The notes: generated from the sequence alone by a model not told the origin. A stretch of 64,000 nucleotides of DNA from Geosiphon pyriformis (GCA_016748015.1 JAAOMT010000777.1:441014-505013), one strand, 5' to 3'. Positions 43,898-54,337 are shown, counted from the first letter of the stretch. Translations and numbers: made by a program.

Positions 43898-44596
43898 TTA
43901 AGCTATTTTAACCAGAGGCAGGAATATTGTCTGTGCTATCTTTTTATTTGGCTTTATAATATAGGCTTTTTCTGAGTCATTTTGTAGCATAGCAATGATA
44001 TTTCTTACATATCCTGCATCAATTATTCTTTCCTTGATATTGATTCCTTTTTTTGCTAAGCTATTCCTAGATGCTAGTTGAACCATTGTTGTTGCAGAGA
44101 TTTCTAATGTTATTTTGAGATCAATGCATGTACGTGAATATGGTTCTAATTTGATGGTCTTTTTCTCTAAATATCTCATATCAAACTTTACATCTGTATC
44201 ATGCATATGTTTTGGCATGAGACCTTTATTGTTGTTACTATACCATTTAAGTTCTTGCTTTTTGGAAAGATTAGGAAGTACAATATATGTTTCGGGGTTT
44301 GAATTGGAGTCCAAATCACTATTATTTTCTTTGCCATATTGAGCAGAGCTGGAACCATTGTTTTTGTTATCATCATTGTCAGAGTTTGAATCAGAATTGA
44401 GAATTGATTCCAATTCTGATGTGCAGCTATTGATTGGTTCTTTTTCCTCTGGTATTGTGTAAATCATACATGGTAGAGGATTGTAAATGAGGTCACACTC
44501 ATTACAATATTGAAAGTCACATGGAATTAGGCAGTGTTGACACAGTCGAGTGTTCAGCTGTTCTAAGCATTGCTCTTGCTCTTCCCTTGTGAGCAC
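43898..44596 (-). pseudogene. dUTPase with acidic leader in Gag-Pol of element C
   Basis: The 232-codon frame begins with Cys pairs (RLCQHCLIPCDFQYCNECDL), then an Asp/Asn/Ser-rich leader. dUTPase motif 1 is DTDVKFDMRY, motif 2 VQLASRNSLAKKGI, motif 3 IIDAGYVRNI and motif 4 IKPNKKIAQTIFLPL. Motif 5 falls just past the stop at 43898. The Tyr of motif 3, which stacks on the uracil in known enzymes, is kept. The second acid normally found there (D.DYRG) is Gly. It is open over motifs 1-4, although RT and integrase of the same element are dead. Confidence 0.85.
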
Positions 44597-45130
44597 TAAC
44601 TTTTGGTAGTGTTGGTGAAATTGTTATGGATCCAGAAGGTTTATAACTGGTTCTGGGTCCCAGTTAAGCTCTATGGATTCAAATGAGTTATTTTTGATTG
44701 TTCTTATTTCTTCTAGTGACACTCCTTCGATTTTGGCGAGAGCCATTCACCAAATTTCATCATTATTGTGTGGACAGCCATCCAGATGTTGAACTGTTTG
44801 TCTTCAAGCAGTGTCTATGGGTGTTCTCTTTCTTACCCAGTTGCTTATGAGAATTGTGTACTAACATAATTTGTCGTACATTCTTCCTTTTCCAGGAATG
44901 TTGTTCTATATTCCTTCATTGAGAAAAGTTTCTCCACAAGCCAAGCATAGCTTATTATCCTATTTTCCAACTTGTTTTGGTCTTCCAAAGTGGTCAATAA
45001 GACATGAACAGCAATAGAACTTAGTTGCCATCTGGTATTCCTTATTGTTATTACAGCATGTGCCCATTAATAACAACTTCTTGCCACAATTGACGCATAC
45101 TAGTTTTAGATGGCGATAGTTAGATGATTG
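44597..45130 (-). pseudogene. Cys-rich region of element C
   Basis: The minus strand reads VCVNCGKKLLLMGTCC, FYCCSCLIDHFGRPKQVGK, a TAG and LCLACGETFLNEG. The order and spacing of Cys pairs are the same as in elements A and D. A stretch homologous to the helical linker of element D (DNAWKQALKHLKK) leads to the dUTPase leader. Stops and shifts are present. Confidence 0.7.
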
Positions 45131-45715
45131 TGGTGGAGTATATGTGTATGAGGTATAAATGACAGTAGTAATTAGTATTAGTTCTTTTTCTTTCCTTTTT
45201 TTTTTTCCTTTTGTATTTTCTTCTTACTTCCAATTTATTAGCTCTTTTTGGTTGTTGTTGGTTCCCCAAGCTGGGTCAGAATTCCAGATAGGTTCTTTTT
45301 TTTTCTTTCCTTTCTCATTGTCATTCCACAAAAGTATCAGTGGTAACTTGTTGTGGTCTTTATTGGCCCAAAAAACTTGGTAGGCTTCTCAGATAGGTTT
45401 CTTCTCTTTTTTCTCAAACTTGATAAGTGGTGCTGTTGTGTTGGTGGTTTTAAAATGGCCACATATGATTGGTACACATGTGTGTTGACCATTTTGGCTG
45501 AGTTAGAGCTCTTGTGTGTTTCAATCAAGCATCACATTAGTTTTGAACAGCCAATTGTTATCAACAAGTGCTTGGTATTGAGTTGCTTCCATGACCAATA
45601 CTTTGATTGGCATAATAATGCTGTTGACTTCTATAGGTAGGTTATCTATTTCATCAATTGAAGTCTTAGTGGCTCCATCAGCTGTAATTATCCTTGTACT
45701 GGCAGCTCAATCAAC
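45131..45715 (-). pseudogene. Protease second half and linker of element C
   Basis: Coding sequence here is colinear with 50540-51130 of element D: a TADGATKTSIDEIDN-like start, then VLVMEATQYQALVDNNWL, and a Lys/Glu-rich linker that creates the T-rich plus strand at 45170-45310. Plus-strand frames in this stretch are antisense noise. Several breaks. Confidence 0.55.
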
Positions 45716-45928
45716 TCAGCAACCTAATTGGTCCATAAGCTGTCTTGTGATGATGCTGTCAGCTGATTCATTATCTAGGATCAGTTTGATATAATAACCA
45801 TCAACTTTGGCATTAGTGTACATCACCGTAATGAGTTTTTCCTCAAGAGTGGCTCTACTAAACAAAGATGTTTCAGATGATTCTTTAATTTCAAAGAGGA
45901 ATATAGCTGTGAGTAACTCGTCTTTCAT
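45716..45928 (-). pseudogene. Protease active-site half of element C
   Basis: Open over 70 codons: ATLEEKLITVMYTNAKVDGY, then LILDNESADSIITRQLMDQL. The catalytic triad position reads DNE instead of DSG or DTG. The equivalent in element D is DSS and in A is DSR, so the Gly has changed in all three. Confidence 0.8.
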
Positions 45929-46359
45929 AACAGTGGCTGGTAGAATGTTGCTGGTAAGTGTTGATTATTGGTTGGTTTCTGGGTTATTGGGTTGGGCATC
46001 TTTTGGGGTAACCAGAAGACTTAAATAGTGTTGGGAATTCAGATTTTGGGTGTGCCCAGTTCCTAAATTCTGAGAATGTAATCCTGTTGGTTGGTGGAAG
46101 GAGCTGGAAATTGGTTGGTGAACAACTATTGCTGATCTCCAATTTTGAGTGACTCTTGATCTAGGATTTTCTGATGTTATCTGAGCTGGATTTAATGAAA
46201 GTGTTTGAACTACAGGTGTTTAATAAATTATTTGTGGCTGTGGTAGTTGATATATTACTTGTGGCAGTAATTGATAAATTGATAATTGATATCTGTGTAG
46301 TTAATATATTGGCTGCTGCATCATTGGCAGATAAGTAAACTGATGTTGGTTTTGATTTA

Positions 46360-47174
46360 AGTAATAATTCAGAATATGAATGCTGTGATCAGGGTTTCGA
46401 TATTAATTTCCCAATTGTAGGTTACTATAAAAATAGCAGTTAGCTCGAATATGATTTTGTTTACCACAGTGGTGGCAGACATGTGTTTCTGGCTGCCACA
46501 GCTGATTGGATGATGATGATGGACATGACTGATTTTGGAAACAATTTGCATTTTCTGAATTATTGGGTCATTGTAATAGTTGATAAATTGTGCAATTGTC
46601 AGCTAAGTATTCCTCAATTTTCTGATTGATCAAATTACAGAATTGCTTTAGTTTGGAATTCAAGTCAGATAATCCATTTATTACTAGATTTACAGCTTGG
46701 GCATGATTAGCTTCTAATTCAGCTGATTCAAAATCTCTAGTGTGTGTAACTGCATCTTGTAAGTTGACTAAATGTAGTGGCCATATGTGTTACAGAATGG
46801 TACTGTGTAATCTGTGAATAAACTGATTCAAGATCTGGGTTACAGTGAAATAATTGACATCAATGATTTGTATTTGGTGCAAATTTTGATGAAAACCTCC
46901 CAAGTAAATGGTGACTGCTTTAGTATCTCTCTGTTTAATGATGGTGAAGATATTTGCTAAATGATTAATACTATTATTATTGCTGAAGTATTGTAAGAAT
47001 ACAAGCTTAAATGCATTGAAATCCTGATGTTTGTTGGCTAAGCTTTAATACTATGAATCAGCAGTATCCTGAAAAAAATAAGAGATGGCTTATATGGCTC
47101 TGGCATTGTTCCATCTATTGGCTGTAATGGCTTTTTTCACATTGTTTAGCCATACTTGTGCATCATTTTTTTTG
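46360..47174 (-). pseudogene. Gag capsid and CCHC knuckle of element C, distal part
   Basis: Capsid residues corresponding to AWLNDIAKAIMANNWNDNRA of element D begin at 47178 and run to about 46700 with several stops. The knuckle CHHCGKQNHIRANC (C-x2-C-x4-H-x4-C) near 46445-46486 is intact. Element D inserted upstream at 47178; the remainder of gag is at 57314-58262. Confidence 0.75.
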
Positions 47175-47374
47175 TCAGTGTTACTCATAGAATATAGAAA
47201 ATATAGTATTATTAGTCAGTAAATATTAGCCAATAGAATGTAGACGTAGTAAATGTGGAATTCCAAGATTCCTCTCAAAGAAATTGCAGAATTCCAGGAA
47301 TTTCAGAATTCTCCGACAAGGAATCACAGGATTTCAGTTGCAAGGAATTGAGGAATTAAGGAATCTTAAATATG

Positions 47375-47382
47375 TATATATA
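47375..47382 (+). promoter_or_regulatory. TATA box in the LTR of element D
   Basis: TATATATA in AATATGTATATATAGCA, about 197 bases into the LTR and directly after the palindrome block. It is present at the same place in the LTRs of B, C and D. Likely transcription start region for the element. Confidence 0.5.
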
Positions 47383-47623
47383 GCAATAATATTAGAAACA
47401 GAAAAGACAGAATTGACACCAAGAATTCTTAGCCTAGTTACCACAATCCTCAAATAAAATAATTATTCATTATATTAAATTCCTTCCTCACTATCAACAC
47501 TTCATGTTGATAGTAACTGATACTTAACCATATTGGAACAATAGCTCTTGATCATGGCTATTGATGGGATACGAATCAGAATTGCCTTGGTTTATTTGCT
47601 TTATTTCATATTCTTTGCTTTTT

Positions 47624-47661
47624 TTCTTTTCTTTTCTTTTCTTTTCTTTTCTTTTCTATCT
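47624..47661. repeat. TTTTC microsatellite in the LTR
   Basis: About seven tandem TTTTC units. The 3-prime LTR of the same element (near 56916-56940) has only two or three, so the array expanded or contracted after insertion. Confidence 0.8.
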
Positions 47662-48015
47662 TTGTTTTGTTGTTGTATACTAATTAATTAAGAATTAAAA
47701 GCACTGAGTTATTGACATCACGGATAGTCTGGTAAAAGACCTAGAAATAAGAGTAGAATTTTATATATTATTGGATAGCTTACCAGAAAAGCACGACTAC
47801 CAGAATAAATCCAGCCTCCACGCTGAGAAAAAAATTGGACGGAATTGTGATTCTGAAGACTATTACAATTACAATTGAATCTCTGTTCATTATACAAAGA
47901 ACTCAACCCAAACCTTCAGATTACCAATACCAACATCAACAGAAATCAATAGCTTTTGAGCACCAAGTTATGGGTTTGTTATTTATTCTCACACCAAAAA
48001 TAATCACCTGTAATA

Positions 48016-48033
48016 TTTAATGCTTCTTGTGAG
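48016..48033 (+). other. Primer binding site of element D (decayed)
   Basis: TTTAATGCTTCTTGTGAG stands where elements B and C have TTTGGTGCTCCCTGTGAG or similar. The TGG needed for the CCA end has become TAA. Confidence 0.6.
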
Positions 48034-48074
48034 GTATAATCCTACAGAGAACTAGCACCAACAATCAACTAAAA

Positions 48075-48749
48075 GTGGCAGAATCAGAAAATATAGGAGC
48101 AAACCATTTAGGATTTGTGAAATCCTTGTTTCAACAATACAGCCAACAATTAGGATTAAACAGTAATCATTACCCAGCCGAATCAGCCTTCAACTTCTAC
48201 GTCAATAACAAAATCACTGAATGCTTAGGAGGAACAGTTAACATTGAAGCAGCAAGAGAAAACTTTTACACAGAATTATTTCAACACACCAACTTACCAA
48301 GAAATCACAGTTTCGCCCCAATCATCAGGGAAATTAATCAAATCATTGAAAAATACATGCAACAACAATTTCCTATTACTTACGCAGACAAAGGTAAAGG
48401 AAAGTTACAAACACCAGCAGTAATGCCTAAAGAAATACAACTACCAACCTGGAAAAAACAAAGAATTGAATCTCCACCATATCTATTATATCATCACACA
48501 TCCGAAAGTACTATCAATATTACATTAGCAGGTGTGTTCACACCAAACGCAACATTGACATTTGGACAATTCCCATTCCAAAGTAAACAAAGAAAAGCGG
48601 AGTTATTAGGACCATATGGTGAATATTTCGAGGGGTTTAAATCGAGATTACCAACACCATCAAGATTTCAATCACTGCCTTATCAGCCAGATTTCGGAAC
48701 CGTCAGTCTCTGGGAAATTACTGAATCAGAAGAAGAAGACAAGGATTAA
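48075..48749 (+). pseudogene. Gag N-terminal domain of element D
   Basis: Open over 224 codons, starting from GTG in AAAAGTGGCAGAATCAG. No in-frame ATG lies between the primer site and this GTG. Readable segments: NHLGFVKSLFQQYSQQLGLN, FNFYVNNKITECLGGTVNIE, AARENFYTELFQHTNLPRNH and FAPIIREINQIIEKYMQQQF. It aligns with element C (57690-58262) and more weakly with element A gag. The TAA at 48747 separates it from a Gln/Pro-rich linker and the capsid in the same frame. Function: matrix-like part of Gag, inferred from position. Confidence 0.75.
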
Positions 48750-49040
48750 GAATTTAATTACCAAAAACTAATCTCAGAAAACCCGAACATTCAAACTCAG
48801 CAACATTTAGAAAATCCAGAAATTGAAACTCCAAATATTCAAACCCCACCAAATCAAAGAAATCAAAACCCTGATTTAATTCATCAGCAAAACCTACCTC
48901 CAGTTATCATTATCAATCAACCACCAATTGAGCTGATTGGTGAGCCAATTCAACCACCTCAAGTACCACCTCAACAACTGTTACCTCTTCAACAACTTCA
49001 GCAACAGCCATTTCAACAGCCCCAGCAATCTATAGTACTG

Positions 49041-49664
49041 ATGGTCTATGCACCAATCGCCAAATTAGAAAAATTCACTGGTGAAAAAAATGATGCTCAA
49101 GCTTGGTTGAATGACATTGCCAAAGCAATCATGGCAAACAATTGGAATGACAACAGAGCTTTTCAGGCAATCTCATATTTTCTCCAAAATACCGTAAATT
49201 TGTGGTATCAAAGCTTAGCTGCAAAACCTCAAACATTTGATGCATTTAAGCAGGAGTTCCTAAGATATTTCAGTAATAATAACTGTATCAACTATTTGGT
49301 AAATACTTTTATTACCATTAAACAAAGGGACACTGAAGCCATTACCATGTACTTGGGACAATTCCATAGATGCCTGCACCAGATCCAAGCTATCAACACT
49401 GATTATTTCACAGTGGCCCAAATTTTGAATCAATTTATCAGAGGCTTATGCAGTAGTATTCTCCAGTGCGTACATTTACTACACTCAGTAGATTTACAAA
49501 CAGCCATCACTAATGCCAGAGATTTTGAAGCAGCCGAACTCAAAGCTAACCATGCCCAAGCCATTAATCTAGTAATGAATAGATCATCTGAATTGGATTC
49601 TAGATTAAAACAATTCAGTGATTCCATCAATCAAAAATTAGAGAGATACTTAGCTAACAACTGA
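49041..49664 (+). pseudogene. Gag capsid (retrotransposon gag domain) of element D
   Basis: Open over 207 codons: APIAKLEKFTGEKNDAQAWL, YFLQNTVNLWYQSLAAKPQT, FDAFKQEFLRYFSNNN, then TMYLGQFHRCLHQIQAINTD and ILNQFIRGLCSSIL. This is the classic helical retrotransposon-gag pattern (W, aromatic, F..F and R.L). It is in frame with the N-terminal part and with pol. Gag assembles the particle that packages the RNA. Confidence 0.85.
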
Positions 49665-49778
49665 GCAATCTATCAACTGCCACAATAACACAACAATCAG
49701 GAAAACTTCAATTGCATCCAAAATCAACCACATCCATCATTTCTGGCCAATCAACAGTGGCAACAAAAAATGCATGTT

Positions 49779-49820
49779 TGCCACTATTGTGGTAGACAAG
49801 GACACATACAAAACAATTGC
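49779..49820 (+). other. CCHC zinc knuckle (nucleocapsid) of element D
   Basis: CHYCGRQGHIQNNC, the perfect C-x2-C-x4-H-x4-C spacing, in the gag-pol frame. It binds the element RNA in relatives. Confidence 0.9.
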
Positions 49821-50340
49821 TGCCAGCATTTAAATAACCAATGATTGAGAAATCAATATTGAAACCCCAATTGCCGGTTCCCAGCTCCGAATTCTTAGCA
49901 ACATCAAGAACAATACCAACACTTATCTCATTATGCACCAATAATGTAGCAATCAATATATCAATCACCAGTATATCAGGCTCCAATTTATCAACTGCAG
50001 TCACAAGTAATTTATTAACAACTGCAGCCGCAAATAATATATCAACCCCAACAAATTCAAACACTGCCCCAAAACTTACCACCCAACAGAACACAAAGAC
50101 CAAGAATGACTCAACAGAGCTGAAGATCAGTGATGGTGGTCTATCAACAGATCTCCAGTTTTTCACAACAACCATTTGGATTACGCCAATGGAATTTGGA
50201 TACTGGTCAACCCCAGAACCCGAATTTTCAGAACTATTTAAGTTTCCTGGTCACCCTAGAAGATGCTTCAGCCAATAACCCAGCATTTACTTAAAAACAA
50301 CCACTCACCAGTAATATCCCACCTGCTACCATTACCAAAG
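49821..50340 (+). pseudogene. Low-complexity Gag-Pol linker of element D
   Basis: In the gag-pol frame this is a Gln/Tyr/Pro-rich linker with stops at CAA or CAG positions (for example PVYQAPIYQLQSQVIYQLQ). Apparent long frames here (49841-50278 plus, 49708-50175 minus) come from the repeats. The last part (ENPNFQNYL..., ASANNPAFT) leads into the protease. Confidence 0.55.
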
Positions 50341-50348
50341 ACAAGTCC

Positions 50349-50771
50349 TTGGCTGCTATCTTTCCATTCAAATTCGAGGAAACAACTGCAATGCCATTAT
50401 TTAATGGAGCCACTCTTGAAGCCAAACCAATTACCATGATGTACACTAATGCTAAAGTCAAGGGACAATCCATCAAATTGATCTTTGACAGCAGTTCAGC
50501 AGACAGCATCATCACACAACAACTTATGGATTAATTAGGTCGCCGAGTTAATCAAGCTGCCAGCGCCAGAATCATCACAGCCAATGGAGTGACCAAAACT
50601 CCAATCAGTAAAATCAACAACTTCTCTTTCAAAGTCAATGACATCGTAACTCCCATTAAAGTTTTAGTGATGGAAGCCACTCAATACCAAGCTTTTGTTG
50701 GTAATAACTGGCTATCCAAAGTCAATGCAACGTTAGATTGGAACACTCAGGAACTCCAGCTAACATATTAG
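50349..50771 (+). pseudogene. Retropepsin-like protease of element D
   Basis: Residues PLFNGATLEAKPITMMYTNA, then KLIFDSSSADSIITQQLMD with the catalytic Asp at 50487-50489, a TAA, then ITANGVTKTPISKINNFSFK and VLVMEATQYQAFVGNNWLSK. The triad reads DSS where the family norm is DSG or DTG. About 150 residues overall including the stop, a fair size for one protease monomer. Confidence 0.85.
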
Positions 50772-51500
50772 GACCAACACATATATGTACTGGCTACGTG
50801 TGGTCACTTTAAGACTCCTCCAAAAGAGAAACTATTAATTGAACTGGAAGAAGAGAAAAAGAAACCTATCTGGGAAGCTTACCAAGTCTTCTGGGCCAAT
50901 GCTGACCACAATGAACTACCACCCATACTATCATGAGACAACAAGAGAAAGAAGAAAGAAGAAAAACTTACCTGGAAGCCAAACCTAGGAGCATGGAGTA
51001 AAGACAACTTAAGCAAACCAACCACCAAGTAAACCTGGGAAGAAAAAAGAAAAGAGAAAGAAAAGGAAGATGACCAATCACCAAGCATCTATTCAGTTCA
51101 TACTCCATATTCTACACCACAGCAACCAAGATACTGTTGACCCAAACTAGTATGTGTCAGTTGTGGCAAAAAACTGTCAACAATGAATACATGCTGTAGT
51201 AAGGACGAAGAATAGACAACAGCAACCAAGTACTACTGTTGCCCATGTGTCCTTGAACATGATAGATGGCTGCCAAAAGTAGGAAAATGGGACAGTACTT
51301 TGTGTTTAGCTTGTGGAGATACTCTCTTAGATGAAGGGATATGGAAAGACATTCCTGGAAGAAAAAGAGCATGTGACAAGACATGCCAATACACAATCCT
51401 AATCAATAACTGGATATGAAAGGGAACTTCTATTGACAATGCCTGGAAACAAGCATTAAAACACCTGAAAAAATACCCATATGACAAAGATGAAATCTGG
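50772..51500 (+). pseudogene. Cys-rich region between protease and dUTPase, element D
   Basis: A Lys/Glu-rich linker (to about 51130) is followed by LVCVSCGKKLSTMNTCC, a TAG, KYYCCPCVLEHDRW, KWDSTLCLACGDTLLDEGIW and RACDKTCQYTI. There are six Cys pairs or doublets over about 90 residues, in the same order as elements A and C. Next comes a helical stretch (DNAWKQALKHLKKYPYDKDE) that resembles FDAAYNSTLNKLYYYPHDAE of element A. This looks like one or two zinc ribbon units plus a helical domain. Confidence 0.75.
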
Positions 51501-51503
51501 AGA

Positions 51504-52514
51504 ATGACATATGCTATGTCAGAAAGTGCTACAACAGAGGAGCTAAGAAAAATTAAAAACAACCCACTATTCCTACCTGAGCCTAAATATGTCCAAACTT
51601 TTGATGCCTTTAGCAACATCGAAGATGATCCAGAGAAATTCCATGAGCACTACCAACGATTAGCACCCACGAGAGAGAAACAAGAGCAATGCTTGGAAGA
51701 GATAAACACCCGACTATGTAACCACTGTTTGATCTTATGTGACTTCCAGTATTGTGATGAGTATGACCTCATCTACAATCCACCACCACACATGATCTAC
51801 ATGATCCCAGAAAAAGAAAAACCAATCAGCAGCTGCGCATCAGAATCAAAATTACTGATCAATTGTACTTCAAACTCTAACGACAATGATAATAACAATG
51901 GTTTGAGCTCCAGTCAAGATGGCAATGACAACGACAATGGTATAAACTCAGATTCAAACTCCAATTCAGACTCTGAACAATATATCACACTCTTTGACCT
52001 TACCAAAGACCAAGAACTTAAATGGTTTAGTGATAATGACAAAGGTATCATGCCAGAATGAGTGCATGATACTGATGCAGAGTTTGATCTGAAGTATCCA
52101 GGAAAAGATGCCATCAAATTGGAACCACATTCATGCATCTGCCTTGATTTGAAAATAGTGCTGGAAATTCTGGCAACAACAATGGTTCAATTAGCATCTA
52201 GGAGTAATTTAGCGAAAAAAGGGATTAATATAAGAGAAGGAATAATTGACATGGGATATGTAAGAAATATCATTGCTATGCTACAAAATGACTCAGAAAA
52301 AGCCTATATAATAAAGCCCAACAAAAAGATAGCACAGGCAATATTTCTGCCTCTGGTTAGAGTAGCTCAGTTAGTATCAGTGGAAAAAAGAGAGGAATTA
52401 GGAATAACAGTGAGAGGAATACAGGGATTTGGATCAACAGGTAGAATAGATGTGCCAGTCAACATGGCAGAAGAAAAAATTATTGGCCAAGGAAAAATTA
52501 TCTCAACCAGTTAA
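51504..52514 (+). pseudogene. dUTPase with leader in Gag-Pol of element D
   Basis: The leader has RLCNHCLILCDFQYCDEYDL and an Asp/Asn/Ser-rich run. One TGA (52039-52041) precedes the domain. Motif 1 is DTDAEFDLKYPGK, motif 2 VQLASRSNLAKKGI, motif 3 GIIDMGYVRNI, motif 4 IKPNKKIAQAIFLPL and motif 5 RGIQGFGSTGRIDVPVN. All five motifs are in one open frame (52062-52514). Motif 5 FGSTG closes over the active site of a neighbouring subunit in trimeric dUTPases. This is the cleanest dUTPase copy in the window. Motif 3 lacks the usual second Asp. Confidence 0.9.
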
Positions 52515-52860
52515 GCAATTTCCATTCCACCATATGACCAGTACATAATAACAATAGAGAGAGAGGTAAAAGACCAAGCACAAATTTTTGAAGCAGAAGC
52601 AAGTCTTTGTGAATCAAGAGAAGTTGGACTCATCAATCTCCACATACCAGCCAAGAATTATAACCACATCAAAATTCCCATCTACAACAACACCAGAAAT
52701 GTTGTCAATATACCAGAAAGAACCATCATCAGATATTTGATCACAGAAATAGAGGATCAACTACCAAGCACCATTCCAAACTTTCTACAGCTTTGTAAAT
52801 ATGTCAATATCACATCACAAATAATATATGGATGAAGCAAATGTTATTTGCTCCAACCAA
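52515..52860 (+). pseudogene. dUTPase-RT linker of element D
   Basis: In frame with both neighbours: IPPYDQYIITIEREVKDQAQ, LCESREVGLINLHIPAKNYN, TIIRYLITEIEDQLPSTIPN and SQIIYG, then a TGA. It matches 43433-43831 in element C. Function unknown. Confidence 0.5.
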
Positions 52861-53700
52861 AACAGTTAGAACAAATAAACATGGGAAACTTAAATCCACT
52901 CCAATATATGCAACTTAAGATGTTGCTCAACAATTTCAACAACATCTTTGCCAGTGAAAATGAGTTTGGCTGAACTGACATCATTCAGCATCAGATCAAG
53001 ACTGGAGATGCAATGCCAATTAAATAAAGAGCATACAGAGTACCACCAACTAGTCACAAGATCATTCATCAAGAGATAAACCAAATGCTTGACAATGAAC
53101 TAATTTAGCCATCAATGAGCCCATGGTCATTACCAGTGGTACTTGTTCAGAAAAAAAATAGGAAAATCCACTTTTGTGTGGATTATAAAAAACTCAATGG
53201 AGTAATTCATGGAAATAGCTACTTCACTCCATGGATTCAAAAATTATTCAATGCTTTTGGTGGAAACAAATGGTTTTCAATATTAGACCTGGACAGTAGT
53301 TACTGGCAAGTAGCCATGGATCCAGCTGACAAAGAGAAAACAGTATTCACCACAAGGGAAGGGAATTTCGAATTTGAAGTAATGCCATTCAGCTTAACCA
53401 ATGCCTCAGCAACTTTCCAACAGCTAATGGAAATCGTTTATACTGGCTTATTGTGAAAATCAGTAGTTGTATACTTGGACGACACCAATGTATTCTCAAA
53501 AACATTTGATAATCATCTTTATCATCTTCAACAAGTGTTCAAAAGACTAAGAAAAGCAGGACTAAAGTTAAATACAACAAAGTGCTTTTTTGGCAAGACA
53601 GAACTAAAATTCTTGAGACACATAGTCAGCAAAAATGGCATCAAAACGGATTCAGAGAAAATAGAGATAATAAAGAACTCTCTAGTGCTAACCAATATAA
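52861..53700 (+). pseudogene. Reverse transcriptase of element D (catalytic box intact)
   Basis: The pre-RT helix region (QLEQINMGNLNPLQYMQLKM) is followed by PPTSHKIIHQEINQMLDNEL, KKNRKIHFCVDYKKLNG, KWFSILDLDSSYWQVAMDPA, FEFEVMPFSLTNASATFQQL and the catalytic box VVYLDDTNVFSKTF (YLDD at 53472-53483). Stops at 52973, 53026, 53107 and 53454. It is the only copy in the window with both catalytic Asp of the YxDD box. In frame with dUTPase and RNase H. Confidence 0.9.
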
Positions 53701-54143
53701 CAGAGCTGAAATCATTCTTGGGATTTGCCAGCTACTATCGGTGTTTTATTAAGAACTTTTCCAAGATAGCGCAGCCACTCAACCAACTGCAAACCAAGAA
53801 TACAAAATATGAATGGACAGAAAATCAACAAGAAGCTTTTGATATTCTGAAAAGAAAACTCATTCAAGCTCCAATACTGATCTATCCAGATCACAGCAAA
53901 CCATTCATTATCACCACTAATGCATCTGGCCAAGCATTGGGAGCAGTATTATTTCAGAGAGGGCCAGACAGCAGAGAACATCCAGTAGCATATGTCAGCA
54001 GAGGTTTAATGCCAGCCAAAAAGAACTATGGAACACTGGAACAAGAACACTTAGCAATATACTGGGCAGTCATGAAATGGAAAGAATACTTGAGCCAGAA
54101 ATTTAAAGTATACACAGATCACAAAGGATTAACATCACTTTAA
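53701..54143 (+). pseudogene. RNase H and connection domain of element D
   Basis: Connection: ELKSFLGFASYYRCFIKNFS, KYEWTENQQEAFDILKRKL. RNase H: first acid position reads TTNASGQALGAVLFQR, so the catalytic Asp is Asn; the Glu is in GTLEQEHLAIYWAVMKW and the second Asp in VYTDHKGLTSL. The frame is open from 53475 to 54143. Confidence 0.85.
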
Positions 54144-54337
54144 AAACAAGAATTTGGAGATAGAAGACAGTCAAAATGGAAAATAGCACTCACACCATAT
54201 AATTATACTATACATTATAAAAAGAGAAAAGATAATGGAAATGCTGATGGTTTGTCATAAATGAAACAAATCTAAGAACATTTCAACCCAAAAATATAAC
54301 AAAACCAGAACAATACCAACAAAAAATATAACAAAAG
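54144..54337 (+). pseudogene. RNase H-integrase junction of element D
   Basis: Coding sequence continues (RWKIALTPYNYTIHYKKRK-like, NADGLS) with stops, and the frame changes by one position before 54338. No separate feature. Confidence 0.5.

Larger units (their letters stand above)
47179..48015 (+). repeat. 5-prime LTR of element D
   Basis: It runs TGTTACTCATAGAATATAGA to ATCACCTGTAATA, 837 bp. It is about 57 bp shorter than the 3-prime LTR, mainly through loss inside the GGAATTCC palindrome block. A TTTTC microsatellite lies at 47624-47661, much longer than in the other LTR. Confidence 0.9.

Noticed and set aside
49708-50278. Long frames on both strands between knuckle and protease of element D
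   Set aside because: Low-complexity Gln/Tyr/Asn codons; the gag-pol frame continuing into the protease is a different one.
51233-51619. 128-codon minus-strand frame over the Cys-rich region of element D
   Set aside because: Antisense to a domain conserved with elements A and C; no independent support.
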